From: Apostichopus japonicus
Lineage: Eukaryota > Echinodermata > Holothuroidea > Aspidochirotida > Stichopodidae
Reading direction: 5' to 3'
DNA length: 64,000 nucleotides
Assembly: GCF_037975245.1 (NCBI RefSeq)
Contig: NC_092573.1
Coordinates: 802,001 to 866,000, forward strand
Shown: positions 16,325 through 28,172 of the stretch, piece after piece
How the letters are laid out: every line of letters starts with the position of its first letter
How positions within the stretch are numbered: the first letter of the stretch is position 1
Program-made: the position numbers and the translations under genes
Notes under the pieces: model-generated
What the model was told of the DNA's origin: nothing
Databases searched by the model: none
What the model saw: the letters and a program-made list of their open reading frames with translations, nothing else

Positions 16325-17204
16325 ATACCAATTTTTTCTTATCATGTTTAGGCTGTTTAAAATGAATGAAATGGGTACACTTTCTCCGTATGTGTTCATG
16401 AAAGACTATAAAGCCAGCCACATGAATGGGGTGAAGTATTTTGGACAATCACTGCTTGAGTTTTAAGAAACCCGAACATGTACCTTGAGGTTGGTACCCA
16501 CGACACGGCTTCCTTAATCACCGTCTGGTATTCTCTTAGATGGCTTACGGTGGGAACCCCGTCGAGTTTGTGAAGCGGTCCATTGGTATTTCGTCATGCA
16601 CATAATTCAGCCATTGCTTATCCATCAATAGTATTAAGGCTCATTCAATAACTGTTTCCTTTTGTACAATTACAAAATAACCGAGACAATACTAGGTAAC
16701 GCACCTATTTATCTCGAGGCTCTTTAGTGTAAGCTTCTTGGAACCACTGTTATCTATTCAAATAGATTCATCGATGAATAGGGGGGTTACTAGGGGGCAT
16801 AGGATTAGCTTCATGGACCTAATAAGATCGATGCAAGGTGTGACAATTGCACGCGGGTTCAAAAGAATTTAATTGGTTCTAAACAGAGGCTATTGATATA
16901 GCTAAAGAGTTGCTCCTCCTTCCTCAACACTTATATAAAGGAGTTGGAATAATTAGACAAGGGTACCAACAGTTTTGTAGCAACTTACGGATACAAGTGA
17001 CAATATTATTAGAGCACTTACTCTCTTCCTGTTTGACACATTATGGGGCACGCAAACTGTTATGCTTGCTACATTAAACAGCGCCGCACACTAGGTCACG
17101 TGCTCACATTCATGATGCAAGAGGAAACCTACGGCCAACAATAAAAACGGATAGTCAGTTTAATATGGGATATCCACAATAAATGCACGTCTGGCCTTTT
17201 AATT
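16325..17204. other. Intergenic, nothing supported
   Basis: No recognisable gene or repeat boundary. A 69-codon frame overlapping the end of the duplication (to 16466) is not supported by splice signals or homology. Confidence 0.5.
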
Positions 17205-17418
17205 CGTTTTGTACAGCAATCTATCTTAAGTTACATTTATCCCTTACAGTCGTATTGTACAGTCTTAAGTCTTAAAGTTAGTCCTTGAAGGCGTATTGCA
17301 CACTCTATCCCCTTTACTTCGTATTGTCCACCTTTAGCCCTCAAAAGTAGCCCTTAAGACCGTATTGTACACCCTTTACCATTGAGTTCGTATCATATAT
17401 CACCCTAGCTACATATCC
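17205..17418 (+). repeat. Degenerate tandem repeat, 69-bp unit (41+28)
   Basis: The heptamer CGTATTG occurs at 17251, 17292, 17320 and 17361, and a variant CGTATCA at 17389. The spacings alternate 41, 28, 41, 28. This gives two diverged 69-bp copies (17251-17319 and 17320-17388), each made of a long and a short half. A partial earlier copy starts at cgttttgtac (17205). The intervening sequence is rich in cccttta/agccctt words. I know of no family for it. Confidence 0.7.
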
Positions 17419-17589
17419 GTGTTGCTCAATACATTTCGATATTAAGGTTTGACGTCTCTAGTTCTTTCTTGTATGTATAAAAATATAGTCCTACATATCT
17501 TGTGAAAGAGACCATTTTATATTCTATATCCTATTTTAAACCTGGAATTACACTTCAGGTCGAAAAATCCACCAAAGACATGTTTGATA

Positions 17590-17765
<176 letters not shown>

Positions 17766-19527
17766 ACTTATACAGAACGACCCAGAAGAGTATCTGCTCT
17801 GGCGTAATTATGTTTTCATAAGACTATTGTTTAGAACTGATGAGGGTAATTCTGCTTTTGGTTTGGTAAAATATTGAAACATTCCAGGTATACCGTCCCG
17901 AGTGAATGTTGTCGAAGAAAACAAATACTTCAGCAGACCTAGACGAAGGAGAGATGATGAATGCTTACGGTAGCCCTTAAAAAAAAACCCGAAGAGGAAC
18001 GATGTGATTTGGTGTCTACGTCCTGCCTGTGGGTTGTCACTTTCAAATGTGTGTGTAATTTATACAGAAATAATATTCGTCTTCTCTGTTTTTATGACCT
18101 GTTTTTTAGTGACGGAGAGGAGGGTTTAATAAGCCTTAGCATTGAGAATCTGGGGAAATGTCTGAGTGGGGTTATAATAATTTCAGGTTATCTTCAGCGT
18201 TTCTTGTTATTCCTGATCATATAGTTACTCCTGTACACTAGAAGATAGAAGGTAGAATACAGCAGTTCTCAAACCTTTACGCCCTCGACCCACGAATTCC
18301 ATGAGGGCTGATCCACCACCCACCAGTTCCCCATCCACTCAGAATCGAAGGGTATCAAGTTTATACTGTGGACTCGATGTTATAAAACTAACCCAATCAC
18401 CATCCTCGTCGGCAAGCTCCGAAGAGTAGACATATTTCCAGACGTCCGGAAAAATGTTCGCGTCTCACTTTTGGGGCGCCCAATATAGTTTGCGGATAAT
18501 CAGTATATAACATCGGCGGATAGAATATTCTAGGGGGAGATTTTATACTGTGACACCGGTCGGGTCGTCCATTCATACTTATTACGTAATGTAACTTGAT
18601 TCGCAATATGTGGGTCCCAGTAGTAATAAGAGGTCATAGTTGGTCATCCGATATGACGTCATGGTCTTTTAACTCATTGGTTCAATTGTACGTGGTCTGA
18701 CCTCATTTCAATAGTTTTTGCGGCATTTCTAAAAAATTTCGGAGTTCTGACCCGGAAGTACTTGTGTTACGGATTAAAGTGTTGCATGGTAGTTCGTTCG
18801 ATGGAACGCCTTGCTCATCAACTTATTGCGCTTTTTGGGGGAAAATCCCTAAATACACCGGTCAGGGGTACAGCAATAAAGTCTGGGTTTTTTGTTGTCA
18901 ATACCAATGAAATATTAAGCTCTTGGTTACAGCAATTTATATATCAATCACTGTTGGTGCATACTGGGAAATAAGTAGATTACTTTGATACATGTTGTTA
19001 TTCTGATTAAAAATATCAATCCGTCCTAATTAATTTATTGTTTTCTTCAAATCAACAACAAAATACACGTCGTAGATTAATATGACATATTTACCACATT
19101 ATTTAAAATATGTTATAAATTTAAAAGTTAAACGATCCCCCTTCCTTGTTTTTACGTTATTGTTTGTTTCCTCGTGAGTTTGAGTCCAATGTTACACATG
19201 GACCTCCGTAGATTCCATTTGAAACTTAATTTACGAGAGCAGCTTGTAGGTCGCTTTAAATGGCCAGCGCGTCTGACCAAACACATCGGTTGATATATGA
19301 CGTTTATTCCTTGAACTTTACTTCTGTATTTTATCGTGAACGAGTGCAGGCTTCAAGGTCAACTTTTCTATTTATTTACAATGGGTAGATTTCGGTTGGG
19401 GGGGGGGGGTTGTTGTAACGTCACTATTGGAAGTAAATCTTTTTTGCTGGATGCGAGCGTATTGTGTTGGCACCGTATGCATGTGATCAGATTTTTGGCG
19501 GCTTCTTCTTCCGCTGTGTGGATGTTA
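17766..19527. other. Intergenic, no supported gene
   Basis: Apart from the hAT-like end at 18260, I see no gene. A TGACGTCA octamer is at 18654-18661. The frames at 18397-18606 and 18762-18974 lack homology or splice support. A poly-G run is at 19398-19407. Confidence 0.5.
18260..18330 (+). mobile_element. Possible 5' end of a hAT-like element
   Basis: cagcagttctcaaacctttacg followed by ctcgacccac closely resembles the terminal inverted repeat start of Charlie-type hAT elements (CAGnGGTTCTCAAAC... gacccac). I could not find the inverted partner aggtttgagaactg downstream or a matching copy of the flanking gtagaata, so this would be a truncated copy. The match is to my memory of the family consensus. 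Confidence 0.35.
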
Positions 19528-19669
19528 CAAGGAATCACTGGCGGATACAAGGGGGGCCAAGGGGGGCCATGGCCCCCCAAAGGTGAGCCAAAAAGTGTTT
19601 CCGAACATCCGCTAAATCATATGATTGGAAATTAAAAAAATCGAGAGGAATAGCAGTGGTAGACTAGTC

Positions 19670-20210
19670 CAGTGGCGGCGGAAACGGGGGGCTTGGGGGG
19701 GGTCAGCCCCCAATGCAAAAGTTGAGGGGGCAAATGCATGATAAGCCCCCCCCCCCCCAATATTTACCAAGGCTCCGAAACGTGCATCTGCCCATTTTTC
19801 AATGCATACTTGTCGATCTGTCCGATGCACACGTATAGGGCCTACTATATAGGTGTAATAATTTTAGTAAATGCTGGGGGACCCTCGGCCCGTCCCCTGG
19901 CTATAGACCACATTTTCTTTGCGAGTACACTACGAGTAATAGCTACTCTCTTAAAACACCATCGAATATACAAATTACAATGTTTTTACAGACTTTCTCG
20001 TGCAATCTGAGAAATTGCAGGCTTGAGACCCATATTTTAGGGCTAGGTATTCGCAGCATAAAACACTCAGGAAGTGCCGTTTCCGGCCATCTGGGGGTTT
20101 GAAAAAACCTAAAATTTTCTTGTACGCTCCGCGCCAACCGATGGTGGCGCTCCGCTTAGATAGTCTCCACACATTAGCCCCCCAATAATTTTTCCGTTCC
20201 GCCGCGCCTG
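19670..20210 (+). mobile_element. Nested hAT-like MITE 1
   Basis: The element is 541 bp with ends CAGTGGCGGCGGAAACGG and ccgttccgccgcgcctg; the inverted repeats match at about 15 of 17 positions with one gap. It is flanked by perfect, palindromic 8-bp duplications GACTAGTC at 19662-19669 and 20211-20218. It sits inside the element at 19536-21103 and is therefore younger. It has subterminal G-runs and C-runs (ggggggcttggggggggtc, 14 Cs at 19746-19759) and no transposase. Confidence 0.88.
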
Positions 20211-20252
20211 GACTAGTCTAAACCTTTTTGTTTTCTGGTTTAAAATTAAATG

Positions 20253-20764
20253 CAGAGCTCCCAACTGACCCGCAATTCGCGGGAATTAGACCCGCATTCT
20301 AACACCCAAACCCGCTGACCCGCACAAGCGTCCGAAAAAACCGCATTGTAATTGTCAAGTATACATAAAAAAATTTGCATCAAATTTTGACTTAGCAACC
20401 ATCATTTCTTTAGCATTTAGCATAATAGAGTATAAAACCTCCTTTACAGCATCATTTGAACCTCAAATTAGCCTATATTTCTTTTCATTGGGGCGAGCAG
20501 CGAACATTTTCATGCCACGGGAAAGAATGAATTATCACCTACTATTCAATTTATTGATGTTACACACAAAAAAAATGCATATTTCTCAGAAAATTTTGGG
20601 TGACAAAAGCCTTTCTAAGTGCCACCATTTTACATGTAGGCATCACCAGGATTCAAAAAAAATTCAAAAGGGGAGGGGGACACCCCCTCCCCTTATACCC
20701 CTCCCCCAGGACGGCGATTCGTGGCATGGACCAGCATTTGCCTTCTCAAGAGTTGGGAGCTATG
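20253..20764 (+). mobile_element. Nested hAT-like MITE 2
   Basis: The left end cagagctcccaactgacccgc and the right end agttgggagctatg form inverted repeats over AGCTCCCAACT. The hexamer TAAATG flanks both sides (20247-20252 and 20765-20770); extended to 8 bp, six positions match. The element is 512 bp and has a small internal dyad acccgcaattcgcgggaatt near its left end. The CAGAGCTCCCAACT terminus resembles hAT ends known in animals. The boundaries are less certain than for the other two. Confidence 0.7.
20667..20707 (+). repeat. G/C-rich dyad module, copy in MITE 2
   Basis: aaaggggagggggacaccccctcccctt then acccctccccc: a G-run block facing a complementary C-run block, able to fold as a hairpin. 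Nearly identical to 21007-21046 although the two copies lie in elements with different termini. Confidence 0.8.
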
Positions 20765-21006
20765 TAAATGTATGAGCATGAGGATTTACAGTTTAACACC
20801 ATTTTGCAGTTACAGGCTGGTTGTAAGAAATTTATAACCTATGAGAAATAAAATTTCTTGAGAAAGATGATCCCAACTTTGTTTTATAAATATTTTAGAA
20901 AATTACACCTGGGAAACATTTTTTTTAGAAGTAAATTATCATCACCATTGTACACTTCTGTCGCACCAAATTGCATCTGAGGGCATTCAGCAATAGAAAA
21001 TTTTCC

Positions 21007-21046
21007 AAAGGGGAGGGGGAACCCCCTCCCCTTAGACCCCTCCCCC
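21007..21046 (+). repeat. G/C-rich dyad module, copy in outer element
   Basis: aaaggggagggggaaccccctcccctt then agacccctccccc: differs from the copy at 20667-20707 at only a few positions. It lies about 60 bp from the right end of the outer element, matching the position of the other copy relative to its own right end. Confidence 0.8.
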
Positions 21047-21111
21047 ATATCACTCTAATGCCACTTTGGCCCCTCCCAAACAAAGGCCCTGGATCCGCCA
21101 GTGCAAGGAAT

Positions 21112-24100
21112 AATACACAATTGACTTGGGAAGTCATCATAGTACGAAGAAAAACAAAAATATAGTCTTATAGAGAAATTAACAAGAGGGCAATCCTTTG
21201 AGTTGCATATCTCATCTCTATTCATGTCGGCAGTGATTGTTTGGGTTACTTCTGAATGCATCTCGTTGATATCTTTGCTAATAGGCTGGAATTCAGTTGT
21301 TTGTTTCCAGATTTATAGATTGACCTTTGACCCCTACCCTTAACTCCTAAATCCGTCCATTTTTTTTCAACTTCGTCTTATAATTCTCTACATATTATTG
21401 TGGTTTAATGAATTTTCCCTACATGTTGACAAGCAGAAAATGCCAAAACCCAAGGTTTTTTGACCGATGATGTTATCAATTACGAAGGTATCGAGTTTAC
21501 ATGGTCAGGTACCTACTCATATTATTAGAGACAGGTGACGTAGCCTTTCCAGCTGCCAGATACGTTCGCGTTAAAGGTCGTTTGTATAACCCATCCCACC
21601 TCCACCTCACCCAAACACCTCCTCTCCCCCCCCCCCCCCCCAAGATAAAAAGTGGCAATCTATTGCCAGGCTTGTAACTCTTGTTTCGGTCTTCTTAAGA
21701 TACATCTTAACACTCGGATAGTTCATAATGTTAGTGAACATACTCCTTATCATCTACTAAGAATACGGCGGTGGGGGGGGGGGGGATAAAGTAGAACATA
21801 AGTAAGAGCAAATTAGGTTTGGTAACTTGTGTCAATCTATAGCCTGCCAAAACTTGGTGACAATATAGTTGTGCCAGGTGCCTTCTATTTGCGTGTACAT
21901 TATGAAATATACTACGTCACCGAAAATCCCGCCGCAGCTGGAGATCATAGTTATCTACGGAAAATATTTCTTCCTACAACAACCATTGGAAAATTTAGGA
22001 AAAACAACACGTCTTGCGCTCCGAACAGGATGAAATTCAATAAAGTATTCATGTTTGCTGGTTCTTTCACCCAGGCACCCTCTCCACCCCACTACCCCCG
22101 TCCCCACCATCACTCGGCAAACAGACGGGCACTAGTAACGTTACTGACTTATATTCAATAAACAAAAGTTGAAAAGTGATCGTGGAACTGATACTTGGAT
22201 CGCATAAATGTAAAACCATATCATGGTCTCAGACACCGGGAAAGGGGTGGGCCATGAATCCAATAATTGTGCAGCCGTGGGTTTTCACGCGAGAGTGGTG
22301 CTTCCACAAACGGCAAAGCCCACACTGAAGACTGGTCTGGCTCCTGCCCACATCCTCTCCCCTCCCCCCTCCCCTCCCCTCCTTCATTCTTAGACTTGTC
22401 AAGTAAATGCCTATCATTTTCCCACATATCATGTAGGGACATGAATCAAGAAAACAGAATATATGCTGCGCAGAATACAAACAAACTAAACCCGTACATG
22501 AGCCTATTCTCCGATTCCGGTATAACTTTAGTTAGTCAATTATCCGTTAATCTATATACATTTCCTACTTGAATACGTCAATCCCAGACTTACAGACCTA
22601 CATTCGGGATTATACACACATTGTTTTTCTGTCATCATTTTATACAGTATATATATATAGTATTATATAGTTGTATTACGTAAAGCAGCATGCTATAAGA
22701 ATGATCATATAGGAAGCTATATAAACATATATGAATGTACATAATGTGAATCCGTCGTAGTTTTCAACATTATAAGGCCAGTTTTACCAGATTCGTGACT
22801 TTTTGAGTTTTTGAACCAAACTAAATTCTGGGAACTGCCATTGCTAACCAAGATGGCGCCTACCGAACCGTGATACTACAGCCCGGCTCTTAATCAGGAG
22901 AGTTACGAAACAAGGAAACATGTTAAATTAGAAATTTGAAGAACAAACCGCCGTATGTAAGTGAACAAGGAGCGAGTCATTCAACATACATATATTGCAG
23001 CGATCGTTTTAATAGATGCAACATACGTAGGATTCATTGTGTTTATTTGCTGTTATGTGCGGAATATGTAGAAGGAATACAACACATTTTTACTATACTG
23101 TGTATGCTGCGACATATACTGAATTCTTAATGATGATCAGTACCTATACATCTCCCCTCCTCCGTTCAAACAAAAAGAAGAAGAAGAAGGAGAAGGAGAA
23201 GGGGGGGGGGTATGGGTGACAAGTAAAAGTGGAGATCCACTCAAACGCCTTGATTGATTTCTTTGCAAATAAAGTTGTCTACCAGAAACTGAAATCGCTC
23301 AGCGATTGATCGTTGCCGTCACAAATTCTACCCTATTCCTTTTTAGTCTCTACCACCGTTTCAAGTGGTTCATTTTAACCCACGCATTAATTTTAATATT
23401 TAAATGACCTAGTTACTTTCCATGCATGCTTGATATGATTATTTTTTAAAAGACCCAACTACTAAACCTTTTTTCCCCTTTAGTTGTATTATCCACATAC
23501 TTAAAAAATACAGGAATGACTGATTATTTACAACTTTTCTTTCCTTTTCTCTTTTAAAAAAAAGTGATATACAAGCTCTTAGAATTTTATTTTGATTAAT
23601 ATTCTATTTAAAAAAATTGCAACAGAGGCAAATAGTTTTGTTCGACTGAAGTCATTACTTTAGAGTTCGTTAAATTAACAACAGAAGAATAAAAAGCGTG
23701 ATGGATTAACAATGATTTGAAACAAGACAAGCATACGAAAAAACGCTTCATGGCATTGCACTATATTGTAACCGGTCCTTTACAACAGCAAAATTAACAA
23801 TAGTGTCATCAATAATTTATTTCATTTATTTATATTTCTTTGTACGTGAAAAGTTTTTTTTTTCTTAAACGTAATGGGTATATTGGCGAGATTGGGAACA
23901 ACGTGCTTCGTTTTCTACGCTTTGTTAGGCATTGTCAAATTAAAGACAAAGAAACAACAAGAAAAGAAGTAGAAATTCATGGTTTGGGTGTTATTAATTT
24001 TGTTGAGAGCAAACTAGCGTGATAGAATAACAATAAACCAAATCCAATGAAACTAAAAGCTAAGGCGTGTATACGTCTATGAAAACGGTTCGTTGATCAC

Positions 24101-26700
24101 GCATCAAATTCTGATCAAAAATAACCATTTACAAAATTTCATATGAATAAATATAAGACCGAGCAATTTCTTTAAAAGAGGGAAAACAAACTTTGTAAAC
24201 ATTTTGGTTGTACTTCTTTCCGTTTTCAATATTTTTTACTTCATATAACTTATCTTTTCTCTTGTTTTCTTGTTGCCTTTCTTTCTTGTTTTGTTTCTTC
24301 GATGTTTGTTTTGTATATAACTTAAAAGTTCAATCTACTTTGGATAAATTGCATCCAAGATAAATGGTTCAAGCTTTGCCCTTTTATAGTGTTTGACTTT
24401 TGGTGACTTTCGTCATCCTGTTTTATATTTTTTACAGTTGTTAAATACGAAGAATGGGTTCATATGTAAATATGAACGATTGGGATAGTTGTTGTGTCAT
24501 TAACAAACCCTTTGAAGTTGAGTCAGTGGCCTTGTCTCAAAGATACATGTACTTTTCTTTCTTATGAAAGTATTCTTTTGATTCGTTGTGTGTCGTTGCA
24601 TGTGTGAGTACATTTTACTTATAGGATTGGTGTTAGCTATGCACATTTTGATGATCTGAAAACTAAAAGCGACCAGAAATATATTTCTTTGTATGGTTGC
24701 ATATCAATTTATTAATTATTTTCGAAACGTAAGGAATTACTTCGTTTTTTTTTACATGTATTATTTAAGAAGAGGTCTTGTTGTCTGTGTACTATCATGG
24801 AGGTAAAACAGATGGTACTATAGACCTGTTTTGTTTTTACTCAACATACACTCAATGGCTTGTTGTAAATCAGTTCTTTATGAGCTAAGTAATACTGGGG
24901 GCACATTACGGTACACCATATAATGCTTTAGCTGATGGGTTCAAAAGTGCCCAAGCCGGGCTCTATGTACGATGTATTATGTACGAGGAAAGCATTTATC
25001 ATCTATCATTCCGTAAATATTTATCATTATAACCTGCACAATTATTCAAACCATTACACAAGTAACTTATCAAGAAGCTTAGTTGTATAGAAGTGGCCCG
25101 AGAGATTGGTAGGGGCTGTATAAAGAAGCGTTTTGTGAAAAGTGAGGACATTTCCTCACCCCTTCCACAACGCCAACCTCCTCCGAGACCCAGAAGTTGT
25201 CAATAATCTACTAAAACATTACTTGGCGGTTTTATCGTACCGTACAGGAATATCTCATGATACATGCATCCCCATTAGAGCTCTCTCTAGGTTTAGTACC
25301 GGGTGATATATATATGATCAACAGTTTTCCACGTACCAAAATACAAATAAATATTTATCCGTTCTCCAAGGTAACTGTAAAAAAGAAGCTTATCTTTACG
25401 ATCAATACCTGTTTTTTATTGAAGCGAGAGATAGAGGGGGGAAATCCCTCTTCTGATTCTTGTTTTTTTGGGGAAAATTCTCTTGAGGAAATGAAGGATA
25501 CATCAGCATTAACTGACAAATTTGTATCAATTTGATAACTTATCCGCTTAGTCATCGCATCCTAATCAAAGTGTGACTAAGATTTTAGAAGAAAAAAAAA
25601 TAAGAAATGATATCGTTTTATATAATTTCTAGCTTGCGCATGTGCAAATAATGCTTTTGTTAAAAAGAAAAAGAAAAAACGTGCCGTTTCCACAGCCACC
25701 GGAAAATATACCGGAGGGTGTACAATACTATTAATTTATGCAATCAACTTTGATCTAGACATGATTGTATCGCTGACGAGTTTTTACGATCTTGATGTGA
25801 AGTTCGTTTTTCTCATTATTACACTGTGTCTATATGACGAGTATTCACGTATAGGCTTTTTTTTAGTTTCTGTTTTTTATTTGGGTTCTTTTCTCCCCTC
25901 GTTTACGATTATTTTTGTCACCACCATGTTGTTCTGAACTGTGAATCGATTGTTGTTTTATACTTGTAGCAGTTTTGAAATGTGTCTACAGGTTTTATTT
26001 TTAACTATCGTATAATCATACTTATATACGAAATATAATTTAGTAGATTAAATGATGATTTTGTTTACAGATATAAATATAACCTTCAAATTTATGGTGA
26101 AAGCAAGGTGCTATTAAAAATTATGCATAATAATTCTTTAAATATTAAGCGATTTAATAAAAATAAAAATAAAATCGTCTAAAACCAATGAGTACCGGTA
26201 TTAAAATATTTGATAATATTTTGAAATTGTTTGTAATATGTACATATGGTTGGTGCATGCTCAATTACAATCAATTCATAGAGTAAAACACATCGGCTTT
26301 GCCATTTCATTCAAGGACTATATTGTTAACTCCGTAGATAATTTTCTTCTCATAACATTAACCTATTATTACCTTTTTTTATATTATTATTTTATTTGTT
26401 TTAAATATATTATATTTGGTCTTCTACAAAACATGTCAAGAGCATTTCAGAAAGTTCTTCACCTTATAATATTCTTCACCTTAAAATAATAATTCTTTAA
26501 TGGTCAATTAAGGGGGACGTATTGGCTCGCTATAGTGATGTTACGTAATACTTTTGTAACTTACATGTATGCATTAACACGTAGCGTGCGTGTCTTACCG
26601 TATAAGTGACCGTATAACTTGACCGAAATGTTAAATCCCACCAGTTGTCCTTGTTTTAACTATTACTCTCTTGCTGTATTTAAAGAGCAAAGCCCGCCGC
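21112..26700. other. Intergenic, no supported gene
   Basis: AT-rich sequence with a poly-C run (about 21627-21641), a poly-G run (about 21774-21785), a YY1-like caagatggcgcc (about 22849-22860) and an (AAG)n-(GGAGAA)n-polyG run (about 23171-23210). The open frames (for example 22267-22572 or 25257-25535) have no homology or splice support that I can see. Confidence 0.5.
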
Positions 26701-26825
26701 ATACTTGCCCGAGTCATCCCGACGAACCGACTCAACTCGACCTTCGTTACGTGGAATATCGTAGATACTCGGGCAGGATGTGTGTGTTTAGGACTACGAC
26801 TTGTCACTGTAAGTCGTGTCGGCTT

Positions 26826-26861
26826 CAGTCGGAAAAACTTAAACGAGAGTTTTTCCGACTG
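26826..26861. repeat. Perfect 14-bp inverted repeat (hairpin)
   Basis: CAGTCGGAAAAACT, 8-nt loop taaacgag, then AGTTTTTCCGACTG. Adjacent sequence holds further dyads: tgcccgagt (about 26707) with actcgggca (about 26767), and cgaaccgactcaactcga (about 26724) with an imperfect inverted partner near 27123-27140. It resembles an intrinsic terminator or transposon arm, but no element boundary is clear. Confidence 0.75.
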
Positions 26862-26919
26862 TTAATCATGCACAAATTTGCATGTGACCTAAATGAGCTC
26901 CGGCCGTTAACAGCAAACA

Positions 26920-27062
26920 GTCATTATGTGCGGGGGTCAGTCGGTCATGATGTGCGGGGTCAGTCGGTCAGTGTGTGCAGGGGTCAGTCGGTCATTATGT
27001 GCGGGGGTCTGTCGGTCATTATGTGCGAGAGTCAGTCGGTCATTATGTGCGGGGGTTAGTCG
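26920..27062 (+). repeat. 24-bp minisatellite, six units
   Basis: Units start at 26920, 26944, 26967, 26991, 27015 and 27039. The consensus is gtcattatgtgcgggggtca followed by gtcg; unit 2 is 23 bp. Because 24 is a multiple of 3, several frames stay open through it (8-residue periodic peptides such as GSVGHYVR), but this is a by-product of the period. Confidence 0.92.
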
Positions 27063-27799
27063 TGCGTGGGTCAGTCGTAGGACTATTACCCTTCACGATT
27101 ATAAATATCAACTTAACCACCATCGAGTTGTGTCGGGTCGGCATCAGTCTTTCAGTGTACGAGGTTCAGTGGTAGGTAGGCCTATATGGGTCTCTGCGTG
27201 CAATCGACAGAATCAAAACTCAACAACGGTGCCAAGACGCAAAACGCACAACGTACAACGCAAAAGGATAACAAGACGCATACTTCAGAAGATATTAACG
27301 TTTTTTCTACTTTAAGATTCTCAGAAACATCAGAGCAGGAGACACAGGGGAAAGCCCCCCCCCCCACCCCCGCTTGTTTTCTTAATAACCCAAAAGTGTT
27401 CCTTTTCATATATACGAAGTGCCCATGTTTTGGAAAGAAAGAACACCTTATCCACCTTTTTTGTCATTACTTTATACTCTTTTGTGTTGTAAAAGTTCCC
27501 TTTTGTTGAAAAATTGATTAAATTGCAATTATAAAAAGTACCCCTGTAACTTGAGCAAATAAAAAAAAACGGCAATTTAAAATGTACCCTTGGTCGCAAA
27601 CATATTTAAATATACTGAAATTTGTGGTACCGAGTTCATTTTATCAAAAGGTATTGAGGTATACCTTTGTAATTATCTTGTTCCGTCAATCCACATGTCC
27701 TGCCCCCCCCCCTCTCGAAGTGCTCCCCTTCCCCAACTGAACACTCTTACACCCTAGATGGATTTTCTTCTGTCCGATTTTATACAAGACCTACCATAG

Positions 27800-28172
27800 C
27801 ATGGGCGTATAGAACCCGTGAGCTGTGGGGCGTAACACAAAATACCCCCCCCCCACCACACTTTTCAGGCCTCTAATGAACAAAAAGACATGCTGAAAAT
27901 CACTCCACGTGTAAGAAGAAGAGGTTAATCGGAATATTCAGTACTGGCAATATCGTCCAATGTCTCACGAATACTGTTGATGTGACAGAGGCTCTTGATA
28001 CCAGTCACAATACCCGGGTATTGATAACAGCGACGAATGTGTGGTAGTATGACGTCATTCTGCGTCCCATGTGACGTCATCTTCGATTGATCCGACTGAT
28101 TTCGTCCACCTCAACCCCCCCCCACCCCCGCCCACACACACGCAACTCAGAAAAGCGCTATCTACGCCCATG
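27800..28172. mobile_element. Candidate MITE with CATGGGCGTA inverted termini
   Basis: catgggcgtatagaacc at 27800 faces ctatctacgcccatg ending at 28172, a 10-bp perfect terminal inverted repeat with partial similarity beyond it. The 373-bp interior is G/C-run rich (C-runs near 27845 and 28115) and includes two TGACGTCA octamers. I could not find a convincing target-site duplication, so the boundaries and class are open. Confidence 0.4.

Larger units (their letters stand above)
19536..21103 (+). mobile_element. Outer hAT-like non-autonomous transposon hosting two insertions
   Basis: The left end CACTGGCGGATACAAGG (19536-) is mirrored by the right end ccctggatccgccagtg (-21103), giving terminal inverted repeats of about 17 bp with 15 matches. 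Perfect 8-bp target duplications CAAGGAAT flank it at 19528-19535 and 21104-21111, the length expected for hAT. The span is 1568 bp. Removing the two inserted elements and their duplications leaves about 500 bp with no coding capacity, so it is a MITE-like deletion derivative moved by a transposase encoded elsewhere. Its right arm carries the G/C dyad module at 21007-21046. Confidence 0.88.

Noticed and set aside
26619-27315. 146- and 129-codon frames with 8-residue periodicity
   Set aside because: The periodicity comes from the 24-bp minisatellite, which keeps frames open mechanically.
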